A DNA stretch of 64,000 nt, from assembly GCA_032622095.1 (NCBI GenBank), contig CP136061.1:213498373-213562372 (forward strand). The letters run 5' to 3'. The position numbers were made by a program, and so were the translations under genes. The DNA comes from Siphonodentalium dalli (lineage: Eukaryota; Mollusca; Scaphopoda; Gadilida; Siphonodentaliidae). Within the stretch, counting starts at the first letter, position 1. Each line of letters starts with the position of its first letter. Below the pieces are notes generated by a model. That model saw nothing but the letters and a program-made list of their open reading frames with translations, did no database searches and was not told the origin of the DNA. Shown here one piece after another: positions 1 to 12,981 of this stretch.

Positions 1-1886
1 ATGTCAATATTGCTCACGCTATAAGACACTGGTTCCACCCAATCACAACACATGTTATCCTTTATCAATTTGAGAATATGTAGCGTGCAGCAGGGGTCCA
101 TTAGGCGACTAGACAAGCGAGCTATGGACTGCAAGTCATGGCAGGAAACCGACACGTGGGTCGCTCCCTGTGTGGAAATCCAATATCCTGGGATAAGCTG
201 GACTTTTCTAAGCGTATAATTCCTGGGAATTCGAGAAATGTCTGGAGTTGATATTATGCTGGAAAATCCTGGGTATAAAAGTTGTATTAATCTGGACTTT
301 GTAATGGGTTTTGTCCCATCTGTTTTACATGATATTTATGTACGAAAATATACACACCCTTGGACAGAGCAGATATGACATGTGCTTGGGTTCCTCATCT
401 TGTGCCTCATCAACCCAAGCCGATGACTTGACTCTGCTGACTTTAAACACTCCGTTTCTACAATTATTCTGTAACATAATTATGTGGATTGACAAACGAA
501 AAATCGTGCTAATCGGAATCTCGGATTTTAGTCTGGTCGTTGAAGCATTGGAGCTCGAACAGATATTAACAAGCTGTTTTGGTGTCATTTTGTCGGGCAG
601 AATCTGAGGAACAACATATCCAGAATTTGCTAAAATCCGCTTTGGTGAAACTTCTCTATTCAAGATAGCACCCAATATGGTTGTTAGTATCGGAAATAGT
701 TGGATTTCTGCGGCAGATGCAACAATTTTAATGCCAAATTCGTAATCAATTTAAATATTGACTAACAATGCTTAGTCGTGTAGAATATCTTTACCAAAAT
801 GGTCACCAAAATGGACAAAACTGAATTAAATTTACACTTTGTGCAAAATTTAATAGCTAATCATATAAGAGTAAATAAACGATGAAATTATCAGAGGATA
901 TTCATTGCAGAGTATAAGAGAAACGTTTGACTAGAGATAAAAGAATTCTCCCTAATTAATCTCACGAGAGAGCAATCGAAAGCGGGGTTTCATGCAACGG
1001 TTAAAGCTGGACTTTTGGGCGCCCAGAAACGGAACAATAACTCAGTTTTATATGTACTTTTTATGTTGAAACGTGTGGTTATATGTGTAATTAAACAGTT
1101 AAGTGAGATTTGATATGGATTCTGTGATCTTTTCTAGAAGCAGAAATATATGTAGTCAGAGCAGTCTCGTTACTGCGACCGATCATAATTTATTTTGATG
1201 TCTACAACATCAAACCTTTCAAAATACACTGCTATAGCAATATAAGAGATGTGTATATAGTACTGGGTAAAATGTGAAGATGCTAGTGTCTGTCTCAAAA
1301 TAGTAATCATAGTAGCCTCCAATCAGGTGGGGAAAATGAATATTTCGCTGTTAACACAAGAACGCATGGCGGTATATTATGAACACAATTTATCTAAATA
1401 GAAAGGAGTACCCTATCTTCAATACATTCTAAACTTCACCAATATGGTTTACATATTCTGTGGCTGAGACTACATGTTTATAGCTGGAAGATATACTAGG
1501 TTATATTCACCAAAGCCACATATACGCGAAAAGTACTACGATTTCTGCAACCGCATCGCCGCGTGTAATCACCATCGAGACTTATTGGTGGCCCAGTTAA
1601 AAGTCGAGGAGCCGACGGTCTCGGACCAAGTTGCGGAACAAGATGGATAAATCTAAAATCAAAAGGCTTTGTGTTGATAAGGCAAAATTTCGTCGAACAA
1701 CATGTGGTAAATATATTTAACACGTTTCGGTCAATTTAATAATATAGTTGCCAGTGTTTAACATCATTTTTGGGCAATTAATCGATTATGATAACTGAAG
1801 CGTCATTTCTAAAAATGTTGTTGATATAATCTGATTATATGGGGACTGTAGTGTGAGAGGGTTAAGTAATTATAAAATCTTTCTAA
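1..1886. other. AT-rich intergenic DNA, nothing recognised
   Basis: I see no coherent coding frame, tandem repeat or mobile-element terminus here. Open frames are short and lack recognisable motifs. The minus frame at 1496-1723 has a proline- and arginine-rich middle and could be a remnant, but nothing identifies it. Confidence 0.5.
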
Positions 1887-2247
1887 TTACATTCTATGTT
1901 CGCCCTTTTTACTTAATTTAACTTTCGTAATGTTCATCGCGATATATATCGTAAATCTGTTCATCGTATTCGTACCATTTGATCAGTTTTATTTCACAGA
2001 TCGCTTTGCTGATCTGGCACTTGCGTAATTGTGCAACAGAACGAGAGAGAGAGAGAAGTGCGGGAGTCGCACCGAAAGTTGGCAGCACCCGGAATCCCAA
2101 GCCAGTCAACCATCCAAGTACTAACCGAGCTCGACGTTGCTTAACTTCGGTTATCACACAAAGCGTCTAACGACCGTGACCAAGAGATCTAGACCTCTCG
2201 ATCAGAGAAGTCACCGGCCTTCTATATTTACAACGCGACCGCTACAC
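1887..2247 (-). repeat. Duplicated ~360 bp unit, copy A (contains 5S-like segment)
   Basis: This block recurs almost verbatim at 2404-2766. Both copies share, in order, the start attacattctatgttcgcc, a region around cgatatatatcg, a short GA tract, the 5S-like segment, and the end aacgcgaccgctaca. About 155 bp of unrelated GC-richer sequence with a longer GA tract lies between the copies. The GA tracts may have mediated the duplication. It may be a SINE with a 5S-derived promoter or a local duplication around a 5S relic. Confidence 0.7.
2091..2181 (-). pseudogene. 5S rRNA-like relic (copy A)
   Basis: On the minus strand this reads, in order, GAAGTTAAGCAACGTCGAGC, GGTTAGTACTTGGATGG and GGGTGCTG, which match the middle and 3' part of metazoan 5S rRNA, including the C-box part of the internal RNA polymerase III promoter. 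The 5' third diverges from 5S, and copy A has two changes beside the GGATGG block that copy B lacks. It is therefore a pseudogene or a 5S-derived SINE head, not a functional 5S gene. Confidence 0.7.
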
Positions 2248-2339
2248 TACTCCCCCGTTCTTTTTGAGATTCACCGAATCTCAGCCGAGTCCTCCCCCAG
2301 ATCGGTCGCATCATGACACAGACTCCGATGAGCGGACGA

Positions 2340-2358
2340 ACTCCCAGTGTAACAGAAC

Positions 2359-2394
<36 letters not shown>

Positions 2395-2402
2395 GAGAGA
2401 GA
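2340..2402. repeat. (GA)n microsatellite
   Basis: A nearly pure GA dinucleotide run sits at the junction into copy B of the duplicated unit. Shorter GA runs occur at the equivalent place inside both copies. Confidence 0.9.
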
Positions 2403-2403
2403 A

Positions 2404-2766
2404 TTACATTCTATGTTCGCCCTTTTTACGTAATTTAACTTTCGTAATGTTCATCGCGATATATATCGTAAATCTATTCATCGTATTCGTACCATTTGAT
2501 CAGTTTTATTTCACAGATCGCTTTGCTGATCTGGCACTTTCGTAATTGTGCAACAGAACGAGAGAGAGAGAGAGAAGTGCGGGAGTAGCGCCGAAAGTTG
2601 GCAGCACCCGGAATCCCAAGCCGGTCACCCATCCAAGTACTAACCGAGCTCGATGTTGCTTAACTTCGGTTATTACACAATGCGTCTAACGACCGTGACC
2701 AAGAGATCTAGACCTCTCGATCAGAGAAGTAATCGGCCTTCTATATTTAAAACGCGACCGCTACAA
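2404..2766 (-). repeat. Duplicated ~360 bp unit, copy B (contains 5S-like segment)
   Basis: Second copy of the block at 1887-2247, in the same orientation, differing by scattered substitutions. It ends at the same aacgcgaccgctaca boundary, after which the two flanks differ, so both ends of the unit are defined by the comparison. Confidence 0.7.
2600..2700 (-). pseudogene. 5S rRNA-like relic (copy B)
   Basis: The minus strand carries GTACTTGGATGGGTGACCGG followed by a GGGTGCTG terminus, closer to metazoan 5S rRNA than copy A. The 5' half is diverged, and the downstream sequence is a CT-rich tract, not a clean T-run terminator. It is likely a 5S-derived SINE promoter or an old pseudogene. Confidence 0.7.
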
Positions 2767-3250
2767 TTGTAAATATTACGGGAATTCCCACGTGCCGCGT
2801 GATGTGCGTTGCTATGCTATTTTTAACGGATTCATTTCCGGTTGGCTTGGTATAAATACCGACCAACAGTCAAGGTTAACGTCGCTGGCTTTCAACTTTC
2901 TCTCTCGGCATAGCAACTTACGTCACTTTGTCAACAACGATGCAAGGGCATTCCAATTCAGCCGTATTTTCATAGGCATCTGGACTACAGAAGAATATCA
3001 TGCCATGCTACTATTATAGAGCATGCACAGCTCGCAATCTTGTTGATTGCACTTTCCATTTAGGTAATTTCAACGCATATTTCAAGCACTTTTCATCTTG
3101 GTCAATTTCACTGCAGTCCAGACTTCAGTCGTAGCCATTCTTTACTCTTATTCTTAGTACTCTTGTAGTAAATTGGTAGTATACGTTAGTTCTTGCGTTA
3201 GCCTGTGAGGAATAATGGTACTCTAGTCATGCTATACATCCAGGAGATAC
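2767..3250. other. No feature seen
   Basis: Unique-looking sequence. The open frame at 2792-3019 has no recognisable domain. Confidence 0.4.
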
Positions 3251-3418
3251 AGTCAGAATCAGAGCCAGGTTTAGATGCATGAGGACAGACAGATGCATCA
3301 CAGCTCAGTCAGAATCAGAGCCAGGGTTAGATGCACCAGGACAGACAGATGCATCACAGCTCAGTCAGAACCAGAGCCAGGTTTAGATGCACGAGTACAG
3401 GCAGAGATGCATCACCTG
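3251..3418. repeat. 56 bp tandem repeat, 3 copies
   Basis: The phrase agtcagaatcagagccagg begins at 3251, 3307 and (with one change) 3363, an exact 56 bp period. Each unit also contains gacagacagatgcatcac or a variant. The third unit is the most diverged. Confidence 0.9.
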
Positions 3419-4360
3419 GATTATGGATAGTACAGCTTCACTCACAGACCACGTCGGTCTAATCATGGCAGATGTAATAATCAGACAGTCCGAATCCAAA
3501 TGCAGACCTGGTACAGTCCATATCAAGACAGAAACCATCCATACAACCACTCATCACCACTTGGTCGATTGCTTTGCCGATGCTCGGTATTACGCCCATC
3601 CCATGTGAACCATTTCATGTGCTGCCCGGTGACGCATAGATGCCCACACTTGGTTGAGGCCCAGGTTACAGGTCAGCCAACATACAGACTATGCATCCAG
3701 TACACGTACCACGTCCATACTTTATCAGTGAATGCTGCAGTACCAATCCACGATCAGACATACATAACAGGTTTATCCCGGTCATATTATTATTCCTCAC
3801 ATGTAGCTCAATTACTATAGTATATGCGGGTTCAGTCATATTAATAATCGCACTAATAGAAGTAATTTACGAGTATTCCATCCCTGCTTTATGCAATACT
3901 TATTCCCGTAATATAGTGCGTACAGATTGTTCATATTGTTGTCATAGCTTTAAAATACAATATTATTCTGGTCATTGTAAATAAATCATAGCATGTTATA
4001 CTGGTCTCTACTCTTGTTAGGCTAGTCAACTCAGATGGATCTAGGTGTTGTATTTACCATGCTCACAGTGAAAGTTATAATCTAGTCCGCCAGTTGGTAA
4101 TGCTCAGGTAATACCAGGTATATAATACACTAGACAACCCAGATGTACTACGTCCATCAGCTTACTCATGAATATTGATGTCGTCACACAGCCATGCAGT
4201 GTCGACGATCCGGTCGCTGTACCGCCCTATCCACTGCTCGTCAGATGTCTTGGTTGACATGTTACTCATCCATTCAGAGATGTCAGATCTGGTCGTTGTA
4301 CTTCATTGTCAGTCCAGCAAATAACATGCATACGAGCCTATCCGTAACCAGCAATGTCAG
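3419..4360. other. No gene seen; degenerate short-repeat texture
   Basis: Open frames overlap in several registers because the region is rich in CAG/CCA/GTC-like words. No recognisable protein was seen. It looks like decayed minisatellite continuing between the 56 bp and ~95 bp arrays. Confidence 0.4.
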
Positions 4361-4640
4361 GTCGTGAACCAGGTCGAAGGTCATAGTTTCAGCTACCGCT
4401 ACCAATCCGATACAGGTTCCTACCAGCTAGCCTATATGCATACAGGTCAGGTCGTGAACAAGGTCATAGGTCACAGTGTCAGCTACCGCTACCAATCCGA
4501 TACAGGCATGTGTAAACAGGACCTACCAGCTGGCCTATATGTAGATAGATCACGTCGTGAACGAGGTCAAAGGTCATAGTTTCAGCTACCGCTACCAATC
4601 CAATACAGATGTAGGTATACTTACCAACTGGCTTATGCAT
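4361..4640. repeat. ~90-103 bp tandem repeat, 3 copies
   Basis: The word gtcgtgaac begins at 4361, 4451 and 4554, and each unit contains cagctaccgctaccaatcc. The unit length varies through small insertions. Open frames in this stretch are repeat artefacts. Confidence 0.88.
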
Positions 4641-6239
4641 ATTAATGATATGATAACTATGTAGTGAGTTGATCAGTGGTCCATGGTGTGGCACTTCCTC
4701 AGTATAACTATAACGCTACTACTTGTAAATTGGGAAACAGTTAGTTTCACGTGTGACATTGGGGTATATATTATGCCAGGTTTCCGCTCGGCCTATTTAA
4801 TACATTTATAAAGGTACCCCTCCCCCAGCACGCCACAGGGACCATCGCATCGGATTGAGTACCCTACATCATTATCTTCCTCATAAATGTTACTCTGCAT
4901 TGCCCAATGCCCCTATGGGGCCATCCAGATGACCCCGTTAGTGTCTATAGAACACAAGCAGGCAGCTCCCCTCCTCCCCATCCCTTAACCAAAAGAGAAA
5001 AATAATTGGCGTTTTTAAACCCCAAGATTGGATTCCTCGTATCATAGAGAAAATATTTATCAATTTGGTGGAATTTTGCGGATTTTAAAGCATTTTTTCT
5101 GCCCCTCCCCAAACCCTGATTCGAATGGAGCCACAAGAATTTGGCATCTTTAACCCATACCAGTAGACTCCTCATTTCATGGCGATGATTATGTATAAGT
5201 TTGGTGGAAATCGGCGACAAAAATATGTCATATATTATTTCTGCCTCTCCCCTTTTTCTGTCCCTGACACAACTGCGTCACTTTATAAAAAACTGCACCA
5301 TGTCTCTCATGAGGCGGTAATTGAACATTTTCCTTGGCTTACAAAGGAAGGAGTGTTTCTGTCGTACAATTTAATAAGCCGTAGTTAATACAGAGCTTTA
5401 TTACATAATCCTACCCTTATTCCATTCAAAAAACCTATTCTATAAATTGTGTTATTATATGATCATATGTTTCTTTCCCCAATTCCTATGTTAAAACGTA
5501 ACGAAAATCGAGATATCCAACGATGTTCACCTCATTAATGAAACAACAGTTCTGAGTGACGTTAGAAATGGAGAGAAGATACACGCCAACAATATATACA
5601 CACACACTTTCTTCAAATTTCTAGATACGTCGGGGGAGAGAACTGCATTAATTAAGCACGTGTTGCCTTCGGCCTTGGTGAATATTGACTACCTCGGGTT
5701 GACAATTCCTCGTGTCAACCTCGAAACAATGCGATAATTGTATAATATTAAACGTTCGTTTAATAACAGGAAATAGTTCCAGGTGACATTTGACTTCCGG
5801 TTTGTCGTCTGTTTACATTCTGTACTTTCTTTTTTTGAAAAGTTATGTCATTAATTATACGCCATTAAATACGCCAAAGACTCCTTATTTATCAGGGACT
5901 ATTTCTTAACGGCGGCAAACAACGCATGCCTTATAGAAGCTGATGTTAGTTTCGCGTCTCATTTATTGATGTAAGTATATTTTGTCGAGGTTTTGGATCA
6001 TGTAATAAACAGAATCTACAACTCGTCCGCAGTTTATAGCGGAAATTACAAAACTCGTCCAGTAAATTAGGTCTGGACCTCGCCAAATGCTCTGTTCTAT
6101 GGAAAGACGAAAGGGACATGCTAGTTGCTAGTTGCTAGTTATACTATAACCAATCAAAATCAACGTTACGACGCACGACTTGACGCGTTTTTTTCAAGGT
6201 GTTTCAGGGTGTTTCAAACTAAGAGATATAATTATTCTG
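4641..6239. other. No gene; weak pyrimidine-rich repeat near 4.96-5.27 kb
   Basis: CT-rich words of the type tgcccctcccc recur near 4966, 5099 and 5239, roughly 135 bp apart, and the segments between them share the phrase tttggtggaa, suggesting a decayed tandem repeat. A ctagttg triplet repeat lies at about 6121-6141. Nothing else was recognised. Confidence 0.4.
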
Positions 6240-6705
6240 CATGGGCTCCAATTTAAGGGCCATTCTTAGAAACTATTTATGGGCCCATACATTTCAATTC
6301 TTGGAATATAATATGAATTTTGGGGTATATATGGACCCTCCTGCATCTAGACATGACACATGTATAGCTGACTTTAGGTTTTTTCTGCACGGGCTCCAAT
6401 TTGGGGTTCAATATTTTAAGGGCCATTCTTAGAAAATATTTATGGGCCCATACCTAAGACAGCTATACATGTGTCATGTCCCAGTGCAGGAGGGTCCGTA
6501 TATACCCGAACATTCATATTATATGCCCAGAGTTCAAAGGTATGGGCTCATAACTATTTTCTAAAATTGGCCCTTAAAATATTGAACCCCAAATTGGAGC
6601 CCCCGCAGAACAAAACCTAAGTCAGCTATACATGTGTCATGTCCCAATGCAGGAGGGTCCATATATACCGCAAAATTCATATTATATGCCCAGAGTTCAA
6701 AGGTA
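6240..6705. repeat. Inverted/direct repeat cluster (foldback)
   Basis: A ~35 bp segment containing ccaatttggggttcaatatt at about 6390-6425 recurs in reverse complement at about 6567-6600. Two inverted copies of an adjoining ~90 bp piece (around the words tacatgtgtcatgtcc and caggagggtcc) are also present. The whole can fold on itself. It is probably a decayed foldback element; no target duplication was identified. Confidence 0.75.
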
Positions 6706-7182
6706 ACACGTATTTTAATTGTTTATTTTGTGTAGTAAGCTGCAACTTAACTAGACACTTTTTGACTAATTTAGTGTGAAATTGGTGTGTCATGATAAAA
6801 GACTAATTATGGACTTGTTCGGGTGCGTAAAACTGATAAGTTAGTATTCAGGCGGTACGCCAACTGGAATAATGTACCATTCTACTATCGCGGAAAATCT
6901 TAAGCATATCGACAGTACCACTCCACAGAAAACATCGTCTGAACTCCACTCAAATGCAAATATTTACTTATCGATTCGGGACACAACTATCGGAGATATA
7001 CTAACAAATACGATTTCGCCATTGAGGTTCACTGCATTTAATAAATATAAAAATGTGTGTTGTCTATTTGGATATAATATTTGCAAAAATAGCTAATTTG
7101 AGCAAGATTATTCTCCCTTTCCATTTGATCACCCTACCGGAGTGTTTCCAATAATGTTTTCCTTGGGTTGAGTGGGCGTCCG
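6706..7182. other. No feature seen
   Basis: Unique-looking AT-rich DNA up to the TTAA that bounds the next element. The short open frame at 6872-7096 is not recognisable. Confidence 0.4.
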
Positions 7183-7708
7183 TTAAAGGCACGGGTGGCG
7201 TTCGTTGCAGAAATATTCATATTTGTTCAAATCGTCATCAACAGAAGGAATATTAAAATATATATAGTTTTGTTCATATGCAAAACATAATCAGCGCATA
7301 AATAGTATATCGTCGCCAATACGTACGATGGTGTACGTAAACAAAAGCCTGATCGTGTTACAGAAGTTGTGCTTCTGTTTACATAACACAGCGCAATTCT
7401 ATTGGTTAATCACACAAAAATTATATAAATGCTCTTTATTATTTCCATATCAGGAAAACAGTAACAAATAACGCTCTTTATGTTTACCATATCCGGATCT
7501 AAACAAAGGCCAGGTAACGTAAGGTTTTTTGCTTTTGTTTACATAACAAAGGAAAACAATGACAATAACATACTGTTTATGCCATATTTCTGATTGGTGT
7601 AAGAACAAAATCTGTCTATATTTTACTATTCTTTCTGTTTGTGGCGGTTTTTGACGGAGGTGAATATTTTAACAGCATACTCACCGCCAACGCCGCCCGT
7701 ACCTTTAA
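7183..7708 (+). mobile_element. TTAA foldback MITE, copy 1 (reference copy)
   Basis: The element starts TTAAAGGCACGGGTGGCGTT and ends with the inverted form CGCCGCCCGTACCTTTAA, both bounded by TTAA. The inverted ends continue imperfectly for 100 bp or more, so it is a foldback of two ~250 bp arms. The centre carries two direct copies of CTCTTTAT-type words (7431 and 7473), 42 bp apart, with ccatatcagga between them. It has no coding capacity. A TTAA target would fit piggyBac-type mobilisation, but the terminal bases do not prove a superfamily. Five other bounded or partial copies lie in this window. Confidence 0.85.
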
Positions 7709-7921
7709 CAGAACCAAAACTCTCTGCTGTGGCATTACAGTTACACATAGAGGAAACCTTTGTATGGATTAAGACAATAGCCATGCACGCTGGTCCGTAT
7801 TGGTTTATTATGGGATTACGATTAAGGCCGTACATGACGCCTCTCGTCAGAGGGAAGGTATTTTCAATTATATCTGAATTGAATATGGATGGATGCGGAC
7901 TATTCTTCCAATCGAGTACTC

Positions 7922-8387
7922 TGTAGCACTCCCCAGGTTCTAACCATTAAGTTGGAATTCTCGGAAACACGTTGATGAAATTTATTGTACAATTATTACA
8001 ATGTCACATCAGGCGGCCACGGAGTAAAATATAATAACATGTTCTCTTCAACAAGTTCTGAACAAGAGTCCGCAAGAGTTTTAACAAGTCCCCCAGAGCT
8101 TAGCTCTCTTGGTTTATATATACGCCGAAATGACAACGCCCCTAGCTCATCAAATGTCGTGACTTGCTGGGAACAAGTGTCGCTTACATCAAAGCAGATG
8201 GACAATTAATAATCTGCCTTGACAAAGCATTTAACTCCAAAAGTCAACGACCCATAATTATAGGTCATCCACTCAGAGCTATAATTCCCAACAATTCCGG
8301 ACACCGGACTATCAAGCTAAAGACATTGAACTTTCAGCTAAAATTAACCCTACTTACCTAACTCGTAGTCATCTCGAGAGTGTTACA
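7922..8387 (-). repeat. LTR (left copy)
   Basis: 466 bp, TGTAGCACTC...GAGTGTTACA. It matches the right LTR except for G versus T about 15 bases from its left end. The frames at 7985-8209 and 7996-8205 lie within the LTR and recur in the other LTR, so they are not genes. Confidence 0.9.
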
Positions 8388-9065
8388 TAACTCTCATCAC
8401 CTTTTTCCAGATTTTTGTCCTAAGACAAAAAACTTGATAATTCCGTGAGTGGAGATCCAAACTATCTCAATTGGAATATACATTTAACACAATAAAACAT
8501 AAGTTTTAACACATGAATGTCATAATCCGAATCGTCGATAGCAGGAATTGTTCCGAACAGGAGAATGGCACCATCCTGGAATATTAGCTTCTCACTCCGT
8601 ATTGGGAGTCAATAGTGGCCTCCCTATTAACTCCTTTCTTCCTGGCTCCATTCCGAATATCCAGCGATTCCAGATCCAAACGATAGAGGCGTCGATCCCA
8701 TCGTCATAGCTATGTTCAAATAATCGCCTTGTCTCGGTACGAAAATTGGAATGAATTTCAATTTGACCTTGAATTCGGGCGACATTTGACAAAGGATCAA
8801 TATGGTTTAATATCCAGAATTTGACTTCCTGTGGAGGGTTATATTTGCCTTGTTTCGATACGAAAGATGAATAATTTTTCAACTTGATCTTGAATTCGGG
8901 CGTAAATAAAGGTTCAATACTGTCTAGTGGAAAGGACTTCATATACGTTGTGTAAGAACTGAAATGAATTATCTGGGTAATGTCAATAGCGTTACAACAC
9001 GCTTATACGTGTAGAACATGATTTCAACCTTGAAATGACAATCTAACCAATTCACATTTTCATTT

Positions 9066-10484
9066 GGCTCCAAGCTTATACAAATACGAGCATGGTACAA
9101 AACGATATTGCACAAATGCGCTATAAACTGAGATTTTAGAAATCTTTGGCACGGCGTGTTAAAATCACGCATGACACGTAAAAATCGCTATCCATTAACC
9201 TGTAATGCCAAACTAAACATCTCCATGTATACCAGCATGTAACTTAATGCTCTATTACATAAACGTTTTACAACACCTTTAGCGCCGACAAGTTAAATCT
9301 CGTCATTTGTGTCAAAGCACAATTCCATAAACTTGGAATGCCAAATCAAATATCACGGGCCACGTATTTGGGCATACCCGTCGAGTAATCTATAGCTTGT
9401 CAGCTAGTAACTCTAACAACTATCATGTAACACCCACACCAATTACGGACATTTTACATAAATGTCAAATATTTCATATATAGTTATTCCTTGTGAAACA
9501 ACGGAATAAAATGTACAACCCCTGAGACAATTTGCTTTGGCTCCAAGCTTCTACAAATACGAGCATGGTACAAAACGATCTTGCACAAATGCTCTATCAA
9601 CTGAGATTTTAGAAATCTTTGGCACGGCGTGTTAAAATCACGCATGTCACGTAAAAATCGCTATCCATTAACCTGGAATGCCAAAATAAACATCTCCATG
9701 TATACCAGCATGTAACTTAATGCTCGATTACATAAACGTTTTACAACATCATTAGCGCCGACAAGTTAAATCTCGTCATTTGTGTCAAAGCACAATTCCA
9801 TAAACTTGAATGCCAAATCAAATATCACGGGCCCCGTATTTGGGCATACCCGTCGAGTAATCTATAGCTTGTCAGCTAGTAACTCTAACAACTATCATGT
9901 AACACCGACACCAATTACGGACATTTTACATAAATGTCAAATATTTCATATATAGTTATTCCTTGTGAAACAACGGAATAAAATGTACAACCCCTGAGAC
10001 AATTTGCTTTGGCTCCAAGCTTCTACAAATACGAGCATGGTACAAAACGATCTTGCACAAATGCTCTATCAACTGAGATTTTAGAAATCTTTGGCACGGC
10101 GTGTTAAAATCACGCATGTCACGTAAAAATCGCTATCCATTAACCTGGAATGCCAAACTAAACATCTCCATGTATACCAGCATGTAACTTAATGCTCTAT
10201 TACATAAACGTTTTACAACATCATTAGCGCCGACGTGTCAAAATCTCGTCGTTTGTGTCAAAGCACGATTCCGTAAACTTGGAACGCCAAATCAATTATC
10301 ACGGGCCCCGTATTTGGGCATACCCGTCGAGTAATCGATAGCTTGTCAGCTAGTAATTCTAACAACTATCATGTAACACCCACACCACTTACGGACATTT
10401 TACATAAATGTCAAATATTTCATATATAGTTATTCCTTGTGAAACAATGGAATAAAATGTACAACCTCTGAGACAATTTGCTTG
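9066..10484. repeat. ~472 bp tandem repeat inside the LTR element, 3 copies
   Basis: The phrase ggctccaagctt recurs at 9066, 9539 and 10011 (periods 473 and 472). Units share the words ggcacggcgtgttaaaatca and catatatagttattccttg. They differ by only a few substitutions, with unit three the most diverged. No unit encodes a protein. Confidence 0.92.
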
Positions 10485-12954
10485 GCTTACTGCATGGTTC
10501 ACATAGCTAATTATATATGGGTTTTTAATACAACCTACATTACATTATTATCATGAAATGTCCCTTTAAACCCATTCAATGGTTCACTATACAACTTTTA
10601 TTTTCATGACCTCCGACAACTCTTAAACGATATGCGTAAGCTAATTTTCATTCGCATGTCCCTTTAACAAAAATCGACAAACAACTCCTAACTTATAATT
10701 TCATGAACTCAGACAACTCCTAATTTGAAAATATGCAAATTTGTTTTGGTAACACTCGATGTGACACAGAACAGATGTCGTACTATCTATAAAGACTTCA
10801 CAACACTAATTATCTCGATACTGGTCAATTGGTGGCCATGAGAAATGTTTTGTTCACGCCAAATTGGTCATACACGCATGCCGCGTTAACGGGCCTGCAT
10901 TCTCGACCACTGTGGGTGGACAACGACTTAATTAAGTTAGCATGCATGAATAATCTTCAAAGGTCAACTCAGTCCCCTGTCCGATAGCTAGCCTCAATAA
11001 TTGATGCCCTAAGGCAATATTTGAATCTGGTGTTTTGAATAGACGAGCACCTCATTGCGGAATTTCATTAATTTTGACCACAACAATTGGATGTTGAATT
11101 TTCTCAAAATCACCAGATCATTCACATGGACTATACGTTCCTAATAGTGTCTCGTTGGTGCTGTACATCCGTTGTATACAAATTTTCTGTGGGAACGGAT
11201 ATATTTCTTAATGACAAGTTCCCAACATAGTTATGGTTCAATTGGTGTCTTTAATCCGTATATCTTCCATGGAATTAATAGGACTATTTTCGGTTCCATT
11301 CATGTTCTTTTCTCTGACAACTCCTTAAAAAGTAAGTTCTTTGTTTTTCTTCTTTTATTCTACATGTATATTATTACGTGTACTCGGTGCCGTCCACAAA
11401 CATTTAGACATACTGGATAGCATGTTAGTCTGATTAACACTTACAGACACTCTCAGAATACACGTAATAGATGTAATTATGGCATAATCAATTTTCTAGC
11501 CATTCTTTTCTTATATGGGCACAACATAATTGATTATTCAGATACATTTCTGACTTTCCGACTTGTCAACTCTGATCAACTTTGGTTTGTTCGAAACTTG
11601 AACACATTAAAACCATTTTGATAACGCCTATATACAATGGCGATACATGTACAGCGATCTATCTATTTTTAAAATCGACATTTTAACCCAATCTGGGTGT
11701 GTCATAACACAAAATACCACTGACCATCCGTGTAGATATTCTTGCAAAACATTGGAATCATTTGGCTAAATTGAACATTCCTAAACCATACTTCAAACTT
11801 CAAGTGACTATAATGTCTGTAATTTAAAATTTTCCGAATTACTTCAACTAATTTCTTTTATTTAAAGATATATCTCGCTGGACGTAACCAGTTTTCTTGC
11901 AAACTGTCATAAATGACCAATGTTTTCGAATTGATAATCTGAGCACAATAAACTTAATATTATACGCTCAATTGACCGACAGAACAGCCTTAACAGAAAT
12001 TGAACCCACAATTCGTTTAAAAACCAGAACTCACTATAATGATACTGATTAACTTGACAACATCCTAAAATCATCAGTAAATGTTCTATACCTATATAAC
12101 TTGCATAATGGTGTGACAATTTAGTACTTGTATAACCAGAATTTCCTAGAATATTTTTGTTTAGTGACTCAAATTATTCAAAAATAATTTATTCAACCTC
12201 AAACAAGTTTACCAAAGGTGCGTTAATAATATATACGCCCTCAGCTTGCTCAAAACAACTTAATAATCTCTAAAGTTCTTTTCTCAAAACCAAAACTTAT
12301 ATCAAACCGGACTACTTTTGCATTTTGACAAACTCCTACTATATAGACCAGAATAGGCATCAAAGACACTGTTTAAATTATTTAACAATAACCTTGTGAC
12401 AGATTTCTTTGCTCTGAAAATGTTCAACCAAACTCGCTTGTTTAAAATCAAACAGACAAACAACTGCGGCATATTCACTACCTCTGTATATATATGCCTC
12501 ATTGAATAATTCACTGGAATCTTCACGTGTAGATTGTAAAAATCAATCTTATCCATTTGGATACCATATAACGATGGACACACATTATATTCCAGCGATT
12601 ATTTCCTATATAGTTGATAAATAACAACTCGACATAGAAAAACGCCAACCATAACGGTAATTTCCAAGCATACCTAATATAGAAAAATTGACGCAACAAT
12701 TTAAACTATAACTGTATATTCCCTGAACAACTTTTTTGCTTTAACCACATTTTGTTCAATTTTTGAAACCCTTATATGGAAAAATTGACGCAACAATTTA
12801 AACTACAGATAAATGACCTAATAGCTATACGGGTTGTGAACCAGGTGAACCAGCCAATGAATTGCAAATTGCCTCATATATACCTTATTTCGTCCATTTA
12901 GTTTCCTCCATATTTTTCTTCCGTGACCACCTGTCCAAGAATTCCAAGAAATGT

Positions 12955-12972
12955 CCTGCTAACTCGGCACCA
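12955..12972 (-). other. Candidate primer-binding site
   Basis: On the minus strand this reads TGGTGCCGAGTTAGCAGG, beginning TGG as expected for complementarity to a tRNA CCA tail, and separated from the LTR by 9 nt. I cannot name the tRNA with confidence. Confidence 0.4.
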
Positions 12973-12981
12973 TCTCGGGAA

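Noticed and set aside
2091-2700. Functional 5S rRNA genes
   Set aside because: The 5' third is diverged in both copies, and no clean T-run terminator follows; they are relics or SINE heads.
3250-4700. Regularly spaced direct repeats as a possible CRISPR array
   Set aside because: Units are long, diverged minisatellites without constant short repeats and unique spacers, and the DNA is eukaryotic.
7985-8361. Small frames that recur exactly at 13.0-13.4 kb
   Set aside because: They lie inside the two LTRs and overlap each other on both strands; LTRs are noncoding.
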